A stretch of 64,000 bases of DNA. Source: Ifrita kowaldi (taxonomy: Eukaryota > Chordata > Aves > Passeriformes > Cinclosomatidae). Position 1 is the first letter of the stretch. Each line of letters starts with the position of its first letter. Of the stretch, positions 47,760 to 60,649 are shown piece by piece. The stretch lies in assembly GCA_013398055.1 (NCBI GenBank), contig VZRS01001723.1, positions 558,001-622,000 of the forward strand. The letters are read 5' to 3'. The notes below the pieces were generated by a model that saw only the letters and a list, made by a program, of their open reading frames with translations, was not told the origin of the DNA and did no database searches. The translations under genes were made by a program, and so were the position numbers.

Positions 47760-49215
47760 ATTTAAAGTTTTAATTATTCCAGTTAGAAAACTGTCCTTAA
47801 GTCCTGTAACACAGGGCTATATTACAGTCCTTTCAAATACAAGGGGTCCTAAAAATGAATGGACTTGAAAGGGATGTGCAACAGGTCAGATACACATGGT
47901 GAAGAACACATGAAGGGACAAGCCACTTCCATGCCTTAATGCCAGGATTTTCTGTCCTGCCCCTCAAAACGTTTTCAGAGACCATCCTCAAAAACATCCC
48001 CCAACTGGTCTGGCTTCAGCTGTGCCCTAAACTATCCTATCACTGGAGTCTGATGCTGCTGTCAACACCATTCCAAAGCTTTTCTTCCTCCCTTATTTCT
48101 CTCTCTCCTCACTTTTTTTTGCTTGGTTTTGTCTGTGCTTAACCAGAGCATGACTTTACTGGCCACAACTGACCTGCCATTTCACTGACATGTTGATCCA
48201 TTTACAATTATACTGCTGACAGAACCATGTCTTGCTTCTTCTACTTTCCTTTTAACTTGAATTTGCCCCTTGCAGACCCATTAACAGCCACAGGGAAGCT
48301 GGCAAATAATTGTTTTATATTGTGGAGTAATCCCCTATGCCCAATTTTCTTTAAATCTGGCTGTACTGCTGCAGCACATCCACCTGAGTAGAAGCACACA
48401 CAGAGTGAAGCAAACCCCCTTTGGGACTGCATGAAAAAGACAATCTGGAAATGTGTCAGCAAGGAAAGCCTGAGGACACTATTTTGTAAAATGTGTCTGA
48501 AAGCTGTGGAAGGTCTGTCTTGTAGTCAAGACCTCATCATTAAAATTCAATCAAAAAAGGCAGTATAACCTTCTAAGTTAAAACACTAAATAAAAGGAGA
48601 TCAAGATAAATAGCAGATATCATCTGAGCCAGTCATAAGAACGGATGTGCATCAATCTCCAAAAAAGTCACTCAAGATTGATAACACCAAAAGACAACAT
48701 CTTGATAATCAGTTTTACAGTGATGGATTGAGGGAAAGCTTAATGAGTCAACTACCGGACTGGAATTTCATTAGAGACTTTACCAGAGCTAGAAAAACCT
48801 GTAAAAACATAAGAAAAATCTGCCTTGTAAAATACAATAGTGCATACATTTCTGTCCACACGGTGAATTATCACATACATTTGTGTCAGGAGGAGTTTGA
48901 CTGGAATCCACTGCAGAAAATCCACTGCCTACCACTCTGTAATTTAGCAGTTGTGAGAGCTGATCTAACATAATGTAATTGTATTTTAATGTCCTCTATG
49001 AGACAAAGACTCATTAGTCATCCCCTAAAGAGAAGCACACGCTGAAGTCACATGTCATTATACCAAGTTGTCAGGTGTGTGGTGCTCACCACTGTCTTCA
49101 CACTAACCTTCAAGTCAGGCTTTGCTGGCAAATGCAATCTGATGGAAGCACCCTTTAGGATATGAAGCTGGATTGTAGCTTCAAACTGAAATAAAATGTG
49201 TTTCATCTTCCACAT
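47760..49215. other. Non-coding, no recognised gene
   Basis: Unique-looking DNA between the exon-like frame and the LTR. Frames do not exceed 108 codons and have no companion exon consistent with the minus-strand frame nearby. No repeats recognised. Confidence 0.42.
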
Positions 49216-49222
49216 TTACAGG

Positions 49223-49794
49223 TATCGTGGTTTAACACCAGCCAGGAGCTCAGCCCCACACAGCCGCTCACTCACTCCTCCTTAGTGGGACAGGGAGAGA
49301 ATCAGAAGGGTAAAAGAAAATTCTTGTGTTGAAATAAAGACAGTTTAATGGGTCAAAAAAAAAGCTTCACAAGAGCAAAGCAAAACAAGGCATTCATACC
49401 CACTTCCAGTGGTCAGGCAGCTGTTCGTCCATCCCCAGGAAAGCAGGGCTCCAATGAAATGGTGATTAGGGAAGACAAACACCATTGCTCTCAACCTCAA
49501 ACCCCCTACTTTTTCTCCCCCCAGCTTTACATGCTGAGCATGATGCCATGTGGCCTGGAGCATCCATTGGGTCAGTTGGGATCAGCTGTTCCAGCTGTGT
49601 CCCCTCCCAGCTCCTTGTGCACCCCCAGCCTTCTGGCTGGTGGGATGGGGAGAGGAGCAGCAAAGGCCTTGACTCTGTGTAAGCACTGCCCAGCAAACAG
49701 CCCCAAATTATCACTCTTCCCAGCACAAATCTAAAACCTAGCTCCATACTAGATACGAGGAAGAATAATGACTAATCCAACCCAATTCAGCACA
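49223..49794 (-). mobile_element. Avian ERV solo LTR, full length
   Basis: Near-complete copy of a dispersed avian LTR seen in songbird genomes. Plus-strand landmarks: CGTGGTTTAACACCAGCCAG at the start, CAGCCGCTCACTCACTCCTC, AAATAAAGACAGTTTAATGG (whose complement holds ATTAAA), TCCAGGAAAGCAGGGCTCC, a degenerate TATA region (complement CATGTAAAG at 49525-49533), AGGCCTTGACTCTGTGTAAG, and TTCAGCACA at the end. The terminal TG has become TA. Flanking ACAGG and GTAGG differ by two transitions, compatible with a decayed 5-bp target duplication (ERVL- or ERVK-like rather than gammaretroviral). No internal genes adjoin, so it is solo. Class assignment is uncertain. Confidence 0.85.
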
Positions 49795-49799
49795 GTAGG

Positions 49800-52360
49800 G
49801 CTGGTAAGAAAAACATACCATGTTTCTTGGGTCAAATCCTCATTTTATTTAAAGCAGCTTACTCTGGATACAGTTGATCTCTATTTGACTTCACAGCCAA
49901 GAGCTGTGCTAACATTGCATCAGTAGAGCAGCACCCATGTTTGTTAAAGCAACTTTCTCCTCTTTACAGAATACACTGATTGCACTCCTCCTCTGGAGAC
50001 TTTGCTCCTCCATTTGTTAATCCACCTGGCCATTTGCCATATTTATCTATGTGGTATAAATCCAAATAGAACATGACACACAAGCTGCTTCAGGAGCTAA
50101 AAGGCCAACATGGAGCTGGAAAAACTCATAGAATGCTGCAACATAACAGGAGGGTCCCGCCTTGATTGTTTTAAGTAAAACTCTTAAGTGTTTAAACTTT
50201 TAGTCTGAGAAAAGTTAGTGTTTTCCCTGTTGTTGATCCAAATGCCATAAGCAATGTGAATGCTAATATCACAGACACACAGTGATTACCAAACTCTCTA
50301 GGTGCTACATTAAATATGTTGCCAACAGCATGTTTCTCACTAGAAGGCAACCCACTTCATAAGATTTTTTTTCTTTTATGTCTGAAAGATTTTTCCTTAT
50401 TACATTAAAAGTGTATAATAATGATCCAGCAATGTGAGCATCATGAACAAGAGCATAACCCTGTACACAAGCTATCTGTTTAAATTAATGACATAGGCAA
50501 AAACACCAGGAGAAAAGTTCAACTATCAAAATAGTTATATAGCCCCTGAGACTACCTAGCAGTGATAAAATAGCTTATTATCCCTTTTGTAGGGTAGCTA
50601 TTTGTGAAAAATTTACATTTTTCTTACCCTAAAAATGAATTATTAATAACAACAAGCACATTCTTGCCAACAAAGTCCTGCCTGTGTAATCCATGTGGAG
50701 AGACAACACCACAAGGTGCTTCAGCCTGGTGTAAGCACTGACTGCAACAGGGCAGAGTTTGTATCTGAAGCTGCACCTGTGCTCCACCAAAAGAGACAGC
50801 CCAGATATTTCAGTTTTTAATCCAAGCTCCTACCCCAGTGGGTGCTGGGCAGAAGGCAGACAGGGAGCAGCTCAAGAGGCAGGGCGAGCCCAAGCCCTGG
50901 CCTGGCCAGGCAGATAACATGATGGGGTGCCCTGGCAGATGGCTGGAGGTGCTCCTCGATCCTAGGACAGAGAGATCTAGGTGCCACAAAATTCAACCCC
51001 TTCCTCCAGGGACATCGGCCACACCATGGTGCCCAGTTTGCAAAGGGAGGACCAAGTCCTTTTCCCAAACTGAGTCTAGTCAGAGCTAAATGCAAGCAAA
51101 CCTGTGCTGCTTTCTCCAGAAGCCAGAGCAGTGCTGGGCAAGTGGCCTTTCTGCAGTTTCCAATTTTAAAAAGTAATATTCTGGCACCAGGAGAGATCTG
51201 TGTCCCTTGCAGGGTTCCCACTGCCACCAGACCTGCCCAAAGGGTGAGTTCCAGCAAAAGTCAGAGCATTGCTCTGACACTCACCAGTAAGAACAGAACA
51301 GGAAATCTTCTTTTAAACTGCAAAAAAATGAACATATTTAACAGATGTTGAAGTGAATACCTCTCTGGAAACCAAACTGGCAGACATTTGGGTCTTCCTA
51401 AGTGGATAATTGATCACAAGGCTATGCCAGTGATGTTACGGTAATGAAACAAAGAGGGAACTGGGATTTAAGGATCTCAAATAAGCCTGTCAAAAACATG
51501 TAAAAATACAGTCAGATCAATTTGCTGTCAAACACAGATATGATGTGATAAAACCACAGAGTTTTTAGTAGATTATATTATTGAAGCAGTAATTTAAGAA
51601 CACCTTCTAGGTAATAAATTACAATAAATCAAACTTTAAAACTTGAAAGCATGAACCAGAAGACACACGGTGTATGATATCAGAAAGACAAGTAAATTTA
51701 AACCATATTCCCAAGCTGGAATAAAGCAAATTCAATTCCTTTAGAAAGATAATGATCAAAGCCTATTTTTGTATTAAATCAATAAATCTTGCAAAGTTAT
51801 AAAGAAAAACCTGACAAATGCTTCTGGCCTTCACCCTCCTGTGTGCCATAGCGCAGCATAAGCAAAGGTGATAAAGGAGTTCAAGAGAATGTCCTCAGAA
51901 AACACAGTGGTCAGTCATAAATACTGCACAAACACAATGGGTGGCATTATCAAGAGAAGAAGTTTTACATAAGAAAAGTCCAGTTTCTCTGAACAACATC
52001 ACTTCACCAAAAAGAAAAATATTTTAGGAGGTGCTAAAGTGCTATGTGGTTTCCTAAAGAAAAACACCTGGCTTTCATTTTAAAAGAGGGGGAGGGGAGG
52101 GGGGGATAATGAAAATAATATTAATGTCTTCAAATTTTCCCAAAAATGAGTGTATCTACAGCTCATAGGCCGTAATTCACCTGGTTTTGTCCTCTAGCAC
52201 AACAAAAGGATAAGAAGAAAAATCTGAAGTCACAGGTTGGACCAGATGGGAAAAATGCCATCAGCCAAGTCTGCTGATGTGCACAAAACACATGGTACTT
52301 AAACAGCTGAAATAGGATGCAACCAACCAGCAGGACAATGGCATGTCTGATACTGCCCTA
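49800..52360. other. Non-coding DNA between two LTRs
   Basis: About 2.6 kb between two same-strand LTRs of one family. I looked for retroviral protein similarity and found none: the largest frame (146 codons, minus, 50817-51257) has no protease, reverse-transcriptase, integrase or capsid-type motif, and the DNA is mostly AT-rich and unique-looking. The two LTRs are therefore best read as independent insertions, not the ends of one provirus. A G-rich tract lies at 52088-52105. Confidence 0.5.
52088..52105 (+). repeat. G-run tract, possible G-quadruplex
   Basis: Three runs G5, G4 and G7 separated by single A residues; the last run can supply two G-triplets, satisfying a four-tract quadruplex pattern with one-base loops. 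It lies in AT-rich DNA far from any recognised promoter. Confidence 0.6.
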
Positions 52361-52365
52361 GGGCC

Positions 52366-52570
52366 TGTCGTGGTTTAACCCCAGCCATTCACTCCTCAAC
52401 CTCCTCACAGGTGAGGTGAGGAGCAGAAAAGGCCTTGGCTCTGTGTAAGGTCTGCCCAACAGTAACAGAAATATCCCTGAGTTACCAACACTGCTTCCAG
52501 CACTAATCCAAACCACAGCCCCACACCAGCTACTAAGAACATTCACTCCACTCCAGGCCAAACCAGCACA
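52366..52570 (-). mobile_element. Internally deleted copy of the same avian ERV LTR
   Basis: Starts with TGTCGTGGTTTAACCCCAGC and ends CCAAACCAGCACA, matching both ends of the 49.2 kb LTR. It keeps AGCAGAAAAGGCCTTGGCTC and ATATCCCTGAGTTACCAACA, but only about 205 bases remain. The middle, including the promoter and polyadenylation region present at 49.2 kb, is missing, with the junction near 52388-52410. Flanks GGGCC and GTGAA do not match, so the target duplication is lost or was never clean. Inactive. Confidence 0.85.
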
Positions 52571-52579
52571 GTGAAAAAG

Positions 52580-55500
52580 AAAGGAAAACCGTGATGAATT
52601 ATTGGATTGGTAGCCAGCAGAGGTCAGGGAAGAAAACAGATGAAATCATATCTAGATCAGTGAAAAAAAGTTCTGCCAGCCTTCAGCAAAGACCTTTCAG
52701 CAAAAGATGTTTCCTAAAACCTTATGAGCACATATTATACCCTGTGCTCGTAGGTTATGAGGGTATTGCTCATATGTTTTCCAAGTCAATCCACTTTGCA
52801 AATGGAGTCAATTTTAAATTCCAAAAAATAAAAAGAAGTTACACACATGTACCCTCTCCTATTTCTTAGTGCATTTAGTATCACATAGCATCTCTGCAAC
52901 AGCCTTTGGAGTTATGTGGAGAAAAAGAGCATTAAGGAGAGTATTCCATGTATTTTTAATGCCTTTCAACACACTTCAGCACCTGGATTCCAGGATACAG
53001 CAGGATACATCCAGACAGCACTCTCCTCTGAAAAGGGATCGTATATTGCTTTCCTCAAGGGAACATTCTTCCAGCACAGCAGAAGTACATGAGCTGGAGC
53101 CTGGCAGCTAATGCTTCACTGCCCAGGGATCAGAATCAACAAAATGTTTCCTCTATTCTATTTTACATAGGTTTTCTTACGGAGAATATTGTATTTCTCT
53201 GCCTTTGATGAACCTCTTTTCCCAGCAATCATTTGCCTCAGGTTTTCCCTTTAGAATTTGGGTCATAAGAAGCTTTGCTGACTTAACTTTCTGGTGCAGT
53301 ATATTTCCCTCTGAGAAGCAGAGCCCAAGAGCCAGGTCAGTATTGTGGCAGTGCTCCTATTTCTGATCTGAGCTGGAACTGTTCCACAAAGATGTTTGGA
53401 TACCCAATTTCTGTCAGGGCTTGCACTTAAAATGCACTGTCAGTTCTCATTTCTCACATTACCCTCTCAAATGGGCAGAAAAGGACAACTAACCTGGCAA
53501 TCAACATCCAGAAAGAGAAGGTCAGACTAGACTATCTCACATGAAGAGCTGCAGGCTGCCATGAAAAGGCCATAATAGCTGCAGCCAGCGGAGCAGCACA
53601 TCTAATGTGCTCACTGGAGGAGCTCACACCTGGGCAGACCATCCCAGGGGATGGAGCATGGGAAGCACATCAGTGAAGTTGTCCTACATCAGATCCAGCG
53701 TGGTTCTACTTTTCTGACTTAAGTGATGCACCAAATCTCACACAAATACATCACCCAGGTGAAGGATTCCAGCTGTTTTTCTTAAAACTACACCTCAGAG
53801 CACAACCACACAGAGATACCTGCTTGGCACTGAGGCCACCTGTCCTCAAACCAGCTCACAGGACGCTCCCACAGCTGAAGGGCCCCAGAGAAGTGCACAC
53901 AATGGCACTGAACAGCACCAAGCACCAGGCACAAACCCCACCAGAGTACAGGGGCACTCAAGCCAGGTAAAAACTCCACCTCATCTGCATGAAAGACACA
54001 GATGTGACAGTCCTCCCTTGGCTTGGAGCACCCCCTCCAATGAATAAGGCACCCCTGTATCAGAGGCTGAGCTTCAACAAAGCCACTAAGTAGGAAATGC
54101 TGGTATTCAGCAATTTGGCAAGAGCAAGGACTAAATTGAAAATAACCCTTCCTTGTTGCTGGCTAGAAAGCATGACACGAAAACAATGCCTGCTTTGCCC
54201 AGGTACTGACCACAGGGTTGGTCAGTGCCCAGTGCTGCACCACACAGTACTTGGTCCAAGCTGAAGTAAGCTGAGCATTGTCACAAACTTCAGCACACAT
54301 TCAAAGCTGGTACCTGTATCCCTTTCCCCACCCAGAAGGTGGATTGATACTGAACCGATACCTTCTGCTGCTGCAACAAAATAAATGTCAAAAAACCGAG
54401 AGCAATGGAAACCATGGTGCTTTCACTGATTGTGATGTTTCCAGTTAAGAAGGTTTTGCCTGTGGCCATTCCCCCCGAAGCAGGTGCCAGGCAGGGGAAG
54501 CACTGCACTGCTCCAACCAATAACTTCTAGGAAATGGAAAGCTGCACCTGTTTAATAGATGTTTCCAATTTCTTACATCACCATCAGTATCCGTTTGTCA
54601 CTTGGCAGGTTTTCTATAGCTTCTTGGGTCCAAGCTGATTTCAAACCCATTTGGTAATGTCAATGTGACTTCAAGATTTAATGATTCATTATTTTTTAGA
54701 CCCAAGAGCAAGAGAATGTGTTAATTTTTTTGCCTGCATGGGCTCAGTGATTTCCTTCTGGTTTATTCACTCTATGTATCATTAAAAGCAAGGGCTGACA
54801 AGGAAAAAACTCAGTGACACATACCTAAAAGAGACTTCTTTCATTTAAAAAAAATACTATAAGCATTCTTTTATACCCTGCAGACAATTACAAGGGTAAT
54901 GGTTCTCCATGCAAAACACCTGGACATTCCTGGACAGCCAGGAATATTAGGCTAGTGAAAGCTCACCCCTCTACACTTAGATAAAATTCACATGCACACA
55001 TCTGCATTTGACATATGCTAGAAAGTTTTGAGCCGTGTTCCTTCTCCTTCTTATTAAAAAAGTAAGAAAAAAAAAACAAGCCACCCAATAACACCAACAC
55101 ACACCTTCTGAGATAACCAGTGAGTGCTGGGTGAGTTCTGTAATGATCTGTCCAATCAGGCTCTTCCACTGCTTGTGCTAGATCAGCGCACCTCACTGGA
55201 TTTTAACTAGTATTTGCTGCTTACGCACAATTGTCAGAGCCTGGAGAGAGAATGAGGTTTGGAAGAATTCATCCAAGGTTTCCCTTTTTCCCCTAACTTT
55301 GCTGTTATATATGGTAAAAGGAGATGTTATGAACAAAAAAAAAAAGAAGAATTAGAGGACCGCAGCAACTCTGGAAAGGTGATGAAACTGGTTGTCACCA
55401 GTCAATCAATGCTGTCCTCTAAATAGCTGAGGCCTTTCATGTTTCTTCAGGGCCAAGAAATCACCAGAAGTTGCAAAGGGAAAGTTCAGGGGACTCTAGA

Positions 55501-56100
55501 TGGGCAGCTTGTCAACATGGGGTCACAGCAAGTGCTACCCACCCTGTGCCACTCACATGTGACCTCCTGCCTCCTACAAAAGGAGAGCGCAGACATGGTG
55601 CTGGATGGATCAAATGCAGAGGGCATAGGTTGTGCCAGAGAGATGTTCTTCTTCTAAAGGGATTATTTTCCAAACAACCCTTAACATCGGCTCCTTCGTG
55701 ATCAATGGCTTTGGGGTCTTGGCGGCAAAGATACAGCTGCCATTGAGATGTCTGCAGTTTCCCCCTCAATATCTCAACTTCTGCATGTCTCAGGAGCTGG
55801 GAAAGGTTTTTTTCCTGCCACAGGAATCAAGACTGGGAACTGAATGCACCACAAACAAGGTGAGATAAACACTGGATTGGGTCATACGGAAAGGGAAGAA
55901 GGAAAATATTTCAATCAAACCCTCCTAATTAGAAGGTAATGTACTGGTTTCGGGGCAGGTAGGGATGGACTTGGAGTTGACACTAGGCTGATATTTCATT
56001 CAGTCATTCATTGCTTGTAGGAATTGAGAAAACAGCCAGTTTCCAGCCCCAGAGGCACCCACCTGGTGCAAGAAACTGCCACCGTTAGCGGGGCTGAGAG
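52580..56100. other. Non-coding, no recognised gene
   Basis: About 3.5 kb of unique-looking DNA. Frames do not exceed 92 codons and many overlap. An A11 run occurs near 55336-55346. No repeat family recognised after the LTR remnant. Confidence 0.45.
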
Positions 56101-56119
56101 CGGCACTGGCTCTGGGGGA

Positions 56120-56290
56120 AGGAACCCGCTCACAGAGACATTAACATGCTGAATACACCTCAGCTAAATGGCCTCATTCAGCCCAGAATGAAGAAGCAGT
56201 TTCACAGAATTTAATGACTGATTAATATTCATTTAATAATTCTTGCCTAAAACTGCAGCAAATGATTTTAAATTATGCCATTTGGGAGAC
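56120..56290. promoter_or_regulatory. Candidate AT-rich regulatory block
   Basis: Non-repetitive block with TTTAATGACTGATTAATATTC near 56211-56231, TTTAATAATTC near 56233 and GATTTTAAATTATGCC near 56264. It precedes a pyrimidine-rich tract at 56380-56460. Enhancer-like texture only. Confidence 0.22.
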
Positions 56291-56299
56291 AGCAGACTC

Positions 56300-59200
56300 A
56301 ATTCAGCAGGATCACTGGGCTCAGACTGTCAAAGTCACTCCCTGGATTATTTGGTTCTTCCTTCCCTTGCCAGGTGACTGGCACCTGTCTACCTTGCCTT
56401 TCTTTTTCTGCTTATTTCTTCCTTTTTCTCTCTTCTTCTTATTCTCTTTTTTTCCATGATTCTTTTAAAATACATGCAGCTCCAACAGGATACACAGAAT
56501 AATGGCTACCAGAGTGAGGCAAGGGCCCTACTGTTCTCACAAACCTGTGGAGACAGCAGGCTGCTGCAAACCAAGAGGACAGGCCATGCTTGATCTGCTG
56601 CCAGCAGACTCCAAAGGGAGCAATAAGAGGAGCATGCAGGGTAGAAAACAGATCTGAGCAAGCAGCACAGCTTGGATCTGCTCCTGCTCTGTAAAAAGAC
56701 TGGGAATTTCATGGTGTTTTTTTAAAAATGCAAAACCAGAACAAAAATTAAAGTCTGACAGATCCCTGAGTGCCCACCACTCAGCAGTCATACCACTAAA
56801 ACCCCCAGCCACCAGCCCACAAGAAAGTCCAGGGAAGAACAGTCAAGGGAGAAAAACAAAATCCACATTATATTAGCTTGTCCTTGGGGAGCTGGATCAG
56901 TGCATTGCGCAAGGCAGGAAAGTCAGGCTCTTCACAACGAGCCCATAAAGCAGCGACCTCCAGCATCATCTACTTCATCTAAAGCTCACACCGAGCTCTG
57001 GCCCCACAGCAGCTCCAGCACAGGCACATGGAAGCAGTGCCCAGGGAGTATCTCTGGAGGTGGAGGATCCACAGCACTACAAATGGAGCCAAGGCACAGC
57101 AACGTGATTTTTGTAGTCAGAGATGCCCCAAACCCAACCTTACCCTCCAACCTAAGCAAAGCCCAGACAAGAGCCCAGGCGCTGAGCAGCCTGTGCTGTT
57201 CCTACCTCTCTACCCAAGTGGAAGAAGGCCATCAAAATACAAAATCGGTGGTGCAATGGTGCCCCTCACACCCCAGAGAACTTAATTCCCTCTCCTATTC
57301 TATCCACAACCCCCTCCAGTGCAGACAGTATCACCTTTTCCTTGCTGTACTATGCCCTGTCAGTGTGTCCCTTTTTTCCAGAGCCAATCTCCCTCCCCAT
57401 TCCCAGAGCCTGGCACTTGCCTCGCTGGCACCTTCACCTGCAACTTCTTTGACATACCTGCATCTAGACAACTACAATTCTTCCCTTTCCTGTTTTTATT
57501 GATTTTTGAGGCACTCATTTCTGAGATGTATGGTATCATTGGATTATACTGTTTAGCAATTTATTTGTGTCTCTCTTTATGTTCTGGATTGATTCTTTTT
57601 TCCACCCAGTCCCAAAATAAGATGCTGCCACTGTTGTTATTTGGCTATCACAACAGCTCACGTAGCCCTGAACTATAAGGCATTGCTGCTCCAAGAAATT
57701 TTGTGTTGAGGTAATTTGGAGACTAAATCAAGTTTTACCACTGAGTGAGGTTAGTGGATATTAATGGGAAGGCAGGAGTTTGCACTGAATCATTAATGTG
57801 GATAAATGGAGAGCACTTGTTTAATACTTTATACAACAAGTGCTAATAATGCCTTAAAATGGTGGGGAAATATTACAAGTTGTATTTAAACACAGAGAAG
57901 GAGGCCTAATTTGACCTGTTCTGCTACATTAGCTGGGACCATACACGGAGGCCTTCTGTTAACCTCAGCCATCTCTCTGTGCTGCCCTGCTCTATCTCAG
58001 TGTTCACATCCTCCCTTTCAGCAATATTTCTGAACAAAAGAAATACAGTTGGGGCCGGGACAACATGTATTTGAGGGAAATTGCTGCAAACAAACATTTC
58101 CAGGAACCTGAAATTTAAAATCATTTTTAAACAAAGAAAATTAACTTACAAAAGAAAAAACAATAAGAGCCACGTGTGACTCCCAGAACCTGCTCATCAA
58201 TTAAATGTAAAATGCTTCCTATACAGGCTCATGTGTACATTGATTAAGCTGTTCAGAACTGCTCAGAACTACTGTGACCTTTGTAAGGTGAACAAGCAGC
58301 AGCTGTCTGAGACACATGGTCTGACCTGTAAGTCTAACATCCAGCACTATCAGAAGCCTCTCTGTGAATGAATGCATGGAAAGAATGGACTTAGAGAGAT
58401 GGACAAAGCCAGAGCACACTTCTGCAGCTATTTTAACAGACTAGAGCAATGCAGAACACAAAGCATTCATGCATTTTACTTGAAGGAAGAAATTCAGTGG
58501 CAGTGGAATCATTTGCACTGCAGCTCTGGTGCTGTCAGAGTTTGCTGAAGAAGTCCTGCCACAACAGGCACTTTCACCGCCAAGCAGCCGCCGGGCCAAT
58601 TATTCCCTGGTAATTCACACTAAGCAAGCAAAGTGAAGGTACATTATCAGAAGCAGACACACAAGTCCAAGGTCACCCACTACAGTAAGAAATACACAGT
58701 CTCTGTACACAGAAGAGAGGCTGCAAGATGATGGGATTATAGAGGAACACTGAAGTGTGCTTATGCTCGTAAAAGTAACACAGTATTCTCTGTTTTCCAA
58801 GCAAAAGCAGCTGCTCAAAGCTTGCATTGACTCCCTGTAACAGTAAGAATGAAGCTCAGCAGAACTCACCAGCTGAAGAGACAGACCACAGCCAGTTATA
58901 AAACAGCATCTGCTAGGCTGCTCTCCCACATATAAAAAGCAAGCCTTGGAAAAAGCAAACTAGGAAAAAAGACTCCAAGAAAAAGGAAGCCCTGCAGGAG
59001 GAGAGTTAAAAAAGGACTAGCAAGTCAAAGAGGTGCTGTTTGAATAGGGATGACCCACACTGTTAGAAGAGCTTAGGTCCCCTTTTAAACAACGAAATGA
59101 AATGGATAGTACTCTGAATAGGGCCCCTCCTAACCCAGCAGGAGCTGAGCACAGGGCTGTTTATCAAATAAAATATTTGCTATAGGTGAATGGGGTGTGA

Positions 59201-60640
59201 TCTGCCCTTCCCCAAACACAGCTGATAAATAAGCAGCTGATAATTAGCTAATAAAATGGCTCTCAGCATCACAGACCATTTGTTTCCTTATTACCAGACT
59301 GGTCTCAGAGTTGCTGCTCAGTGCAGGTCCCTTTGGGAGTGTCCCAAGTGCTCCACTTCCTTCGTGTCCTCAGCACTGCCTTTTCTAGGCTGTGTTTCCA
59401 GTGGAGTGCAATGTCACAAGTGTTTTAGGGTTTCTAAAATTCTCCAGTGCCTTGGCAGGACACAAGAAGCCTCAGATACCTCCTGAACACAGCTGGTGCT
59501 CTGTTCCTGCAGGCAAGGCAGGTGGCTGCTGCATTCCGTTTCCAAGGCACAGTTTCTCAAACCAGTCTTCCGAGTGCACCAGGACTGCTTTGCAATATTT
59601 AGCATTCATTAGCCTAAGTGGGCATCAGTAAAGCAATTAGTGTGAAGCTGATACAGTGGAAATTTGGAGGATGCTCTAAAGGACAGGCAGTTTGTCTCTC
59701 ACAACTGCAACTCAGGAGAGTTTTCTGACCTGGGAAATATGAAAAAAGCTACGTGGTGAGCAGGCTTTAAGAGATGCATGGGCTGATGCTGGCTTTTGAT
59801 TTTTCCTTTAGGAATTCATCTATATCTTAAGTAGTGCTCCCATTTTGAATTATATTCCTTTGCAGGCTTCTCTGACTGCAGGTTTGATTTTGTACTAGAG
59901 CTCTACCTGGCCTGTGCAAATTGAACACACTTTTGAGAGTACTCAAGACTGCAGAGCAGAGGGCTAAAACTGTGAGTCATTAGGGGGGCATCCTAATGGA
60001 TAGGCATCCTCTTCCAAACAAGGAAGGGAACAAGCACAGAGCTGAGAGCGACTCGAGCCTGCTCTATGCTCCCAACTGGTGTAGAAAACAATGAGGCTTT
60101 TCCAGGGAGACAATTAGGGAAGGAATACGTGCAAGCTACTTAATGTACATTGTGGCTGTTAAATCAGCTTTGGTTGGATAGGTGCAGTGGGATTGGCAAG
60201 GGATGTGATGGAAGCCCCTGACTCCCTGCAGGGAAATAGCGATCCCAGACATGATGAGGACTATGCAGTGAAAGGCCCTGGCTGTGAGCACCCCACAGCT
60301 GCAGCCACCCAGACCCTGCTAGAATTTGCTTCCCCTGCAAATTCTTCAATTATTAGAAAATTCAAATCAAGTTTCTCAGAAATTTTTTCAGGAATAAGGG
60401 GTTTAACCCAGTTGCAATTCACAGATCAAGCCATGCAGCTGAAAATTCACCACTTCATGGCTTTTTCAAGTAATAAGGTTCTGATACCATCATATTTTGC
60501 TGAATGGATTTCACAGGGTAAATTCTGAAATGCAAAGTCAAAGCTCTGCTGCCAGTGTGCCATCACCAGCCTTGTCTAAGCTGACCCAAGTAATTCCCTC
60601 TAATTCTGATGGAGCCATCTGAGAGGAAAGTGGCTGTTTC
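56300..60640. other. Non-coding, no recognised gene
   Basis: About 4.3 kb without a supportable gene. The 200-codon plus frame at 56900-57502 is Ser/Pro/Gln/His-rich, overlapped by 85- and 119-codon frames in other phases, and has no domain, so it is treated as accidental. AT-rich, TAAT-bearing DNA lies at 57690-57900. A short AGCTGATAA duplication occurs near 59221-59247. Confidence 0.42.
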
Positions 60641-60649
60641 GGGAAGGAG

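Noticed and set aside
49348..49747. Frames of 128 and 93 codons on opposite strands
   Set aside because: Both lie inside the 49.2 kb LTR, which is non-coding; they are accidental.
49800..52360. Possible provirus interior between the two LTRs
   Set aside because: No retroviral protein motif in any frame, and outer flanks do not match as a target duplication.
56900..57502. 200-codon plus-strand frame
   Set aside because: Low-complexity Ser/Pro/Gln/His composition, overlapping 85- and 119-codon frames in other phases, no domain.
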